The notes under the pieces were generated by a model that worked only from the letters and a program-made list of their open reading frames with translations, did no database searches and was not told the DNA's origin. Below, one piece after another: positions 63,499 to 64,000 of a stretch of DNA of 64,000 bases. This stretch comes from DAOTTX01 sp034437515 (lineage in GTDB: Bacteria > Chloroflexota > Anaerolineae > Aggregatilineales > Phototrophicaceae), in the NCBI GenBank assembly GCA_034437515.1, contig DAOTTX010000158.1, positions 1 through 64,000 on the forward strand, read 5' to 3'. Position numbers and translations under genes: made by a program. Position 1 is the first letter of the stretch. The number at the start of each line of letters is the position of its first letter.

Positions 63499-64000
63499 AC
63501 ATGGGAAACGCCGTTATACTGTGAACGTAACATGGTGTGAATTGCAGATCGACCATCGTGATTTATGCTGTTAAGCGATCTACTACCGAACACCGACATG
63601 TTTGGTGTAGTGACCTTAGTTACTACAGGCCCGTGCTTCTAAACTGGTGTGAGGGAGCGGGCTTTTTCTTTTCCCAATCTTACCAATCTTAGTTGAAAAA
63701 GCGTGCATTCTCAATCAGCTGAAACATCAGGTACAGTGTTAATGCGATTGCTACCAGGTCACTAGCGACATCTTCCTTTGAGCCATAAAAACAAGTGACG
63801 AAATGATAAGCGACCCCGCATTTTAGTCCCACGATGCCCTAGTAAACCTTGAAGAAGTGTGTTATACTTTTGACATCGAATGGTATTTGTCGAATATGGG
63901 CGGGTTTCCTATATCGACTCTATCGCAGGTGGGTGATTTGTGGCACTCACCTGTTTCTTTTTTCTGTCATCAGTATACACTAAAACACAGAAATTAACAA
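63499..64000. other. Non-coding tail with two terminator-like structures
   Basis: About 500 bases with no supported gene. First, GTAGTGAC-ctta-GTTACTAC at 63607-63626 is followed by GCCCG (63629-63633) with CGGGC (63658-63662) and a TTTTTCTTTT run. Second, CAGGTGGGTG at 63926-63935 pairs with CACTCACCTG at 63944-63953 (one mismatch), followed by TTTCTTTTTT. A TTGACA at about 63866 lies upstream of the second. These could be small RNA genes or leader attenuators. Upstream promoters are not convincing. Confidence 0.4.
63513..63541 (-). promoter_or_regulatory. Promoter of the prim-pol gene
   Basis: Minus-strand TTCACA (63536-63541), 17-base spacer, TATAAC (63513-63518). The start codon would be 15 to 40 bases downstream. 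Confidence 0.5.

Noticed and set aside
1..64000. tRNA or rRNA genes
   Set aside because: No cloverleaf with CCA-end arms and no rRNA-like conserved segment was noticed. A covariance search would be needed to exclude them.

Overview
The window looks like a chromosome or large replicon segment of an Anaerolineae-like member of the Chloroflexota. The grounds are indirect: moderately high GC, many Ser/Thr kinases beside ATP-grasp and malectin/cadherin-type surface genes, a PHAX-type RNA-binding domain in a bacterial protein, and GC-rich intergenic hairpin elements. No rRNA, tRNA or CRISPR array was seen, so this placement is inference.

Layout. (1) 1-0.9 kb: the 3' end of a serine-recombinase-like gene whose tail runs into a truncated DUF3224 gene, probably the edge of an integrated element. 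(2) 1.1-6.3 kb: an AraC regulator and a potBCD-potA polyamine importer operon. (3) 6.6-16.4 kb: surface polysaccharide genes (two GT4 glycosyltransferases, an ABC-2 exporter pair with an unusually extended permease, an O-antigen ligase/polymerase-like protein, a polyprenyl glycosylphosphotransferase, a WecB-type transferase), a small secreted protein with a strong promoter, and an aldo/keto reductase. (4) 16.6-23.1 kb: an HhH DNA glycosylase, a kinase-ATPase-TPR signalling protein, a 58-residue protein, Hsp20 and an L,D-transpeptidase. (5) 23.2-25.9 kb: a Trk/Ktr K+ uptake operon with two unequal RCK subunits. (6) 25.9-35.2 kb: three ATP-grasp ligases interleaved with a hibernation factor, thioesterase, esterase, ene-reductase, subtilisin and a membrane kinase. 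(7) 35.3-42.8 kb: two EEP-fold hydrolases, an amidase, a GDPD, a nucleotidyltransferase, an SDR, an alpha/beta hydrolase and a VOC protein. (8) 42.9-49.0 kb: a 2037-residue surface protein. (9) 49.4-52.3 kb: a beta-CASP nuclease with a long duplicated C-terminal extension. (10) 52.4-56.4 kb: a peptide-type ABC importer without its ATPases. (11) 56.6-63.5 kb: a PHAX-domain protein, CsbD, a DUF3891 gene broken by an in-frame amber codon, ParA, ParB, an iteron-like convergent spacer and a prim-pol replication protein. (12) 63.5-64 kb: non-coding DNA with terminator-like hairpins.

How the parts relate. Regions 2, 5 and 10 are nutrient and ion uptake. Regions 3, 4 and 8 build or remodel the envelope. 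Region 6 has the composition of an uncharacterised peptide- or amide-forming pathway under kinase control. Region 11 looks like a replication and partition module. The most unusual items are the bacterial PHAX protein, the beta-CASP protein with a duplicated tail, the ATP-grasp cluster, the Ca-binding-like insert in the OppB-type permease, and the partition/iteron/prim-pol module.
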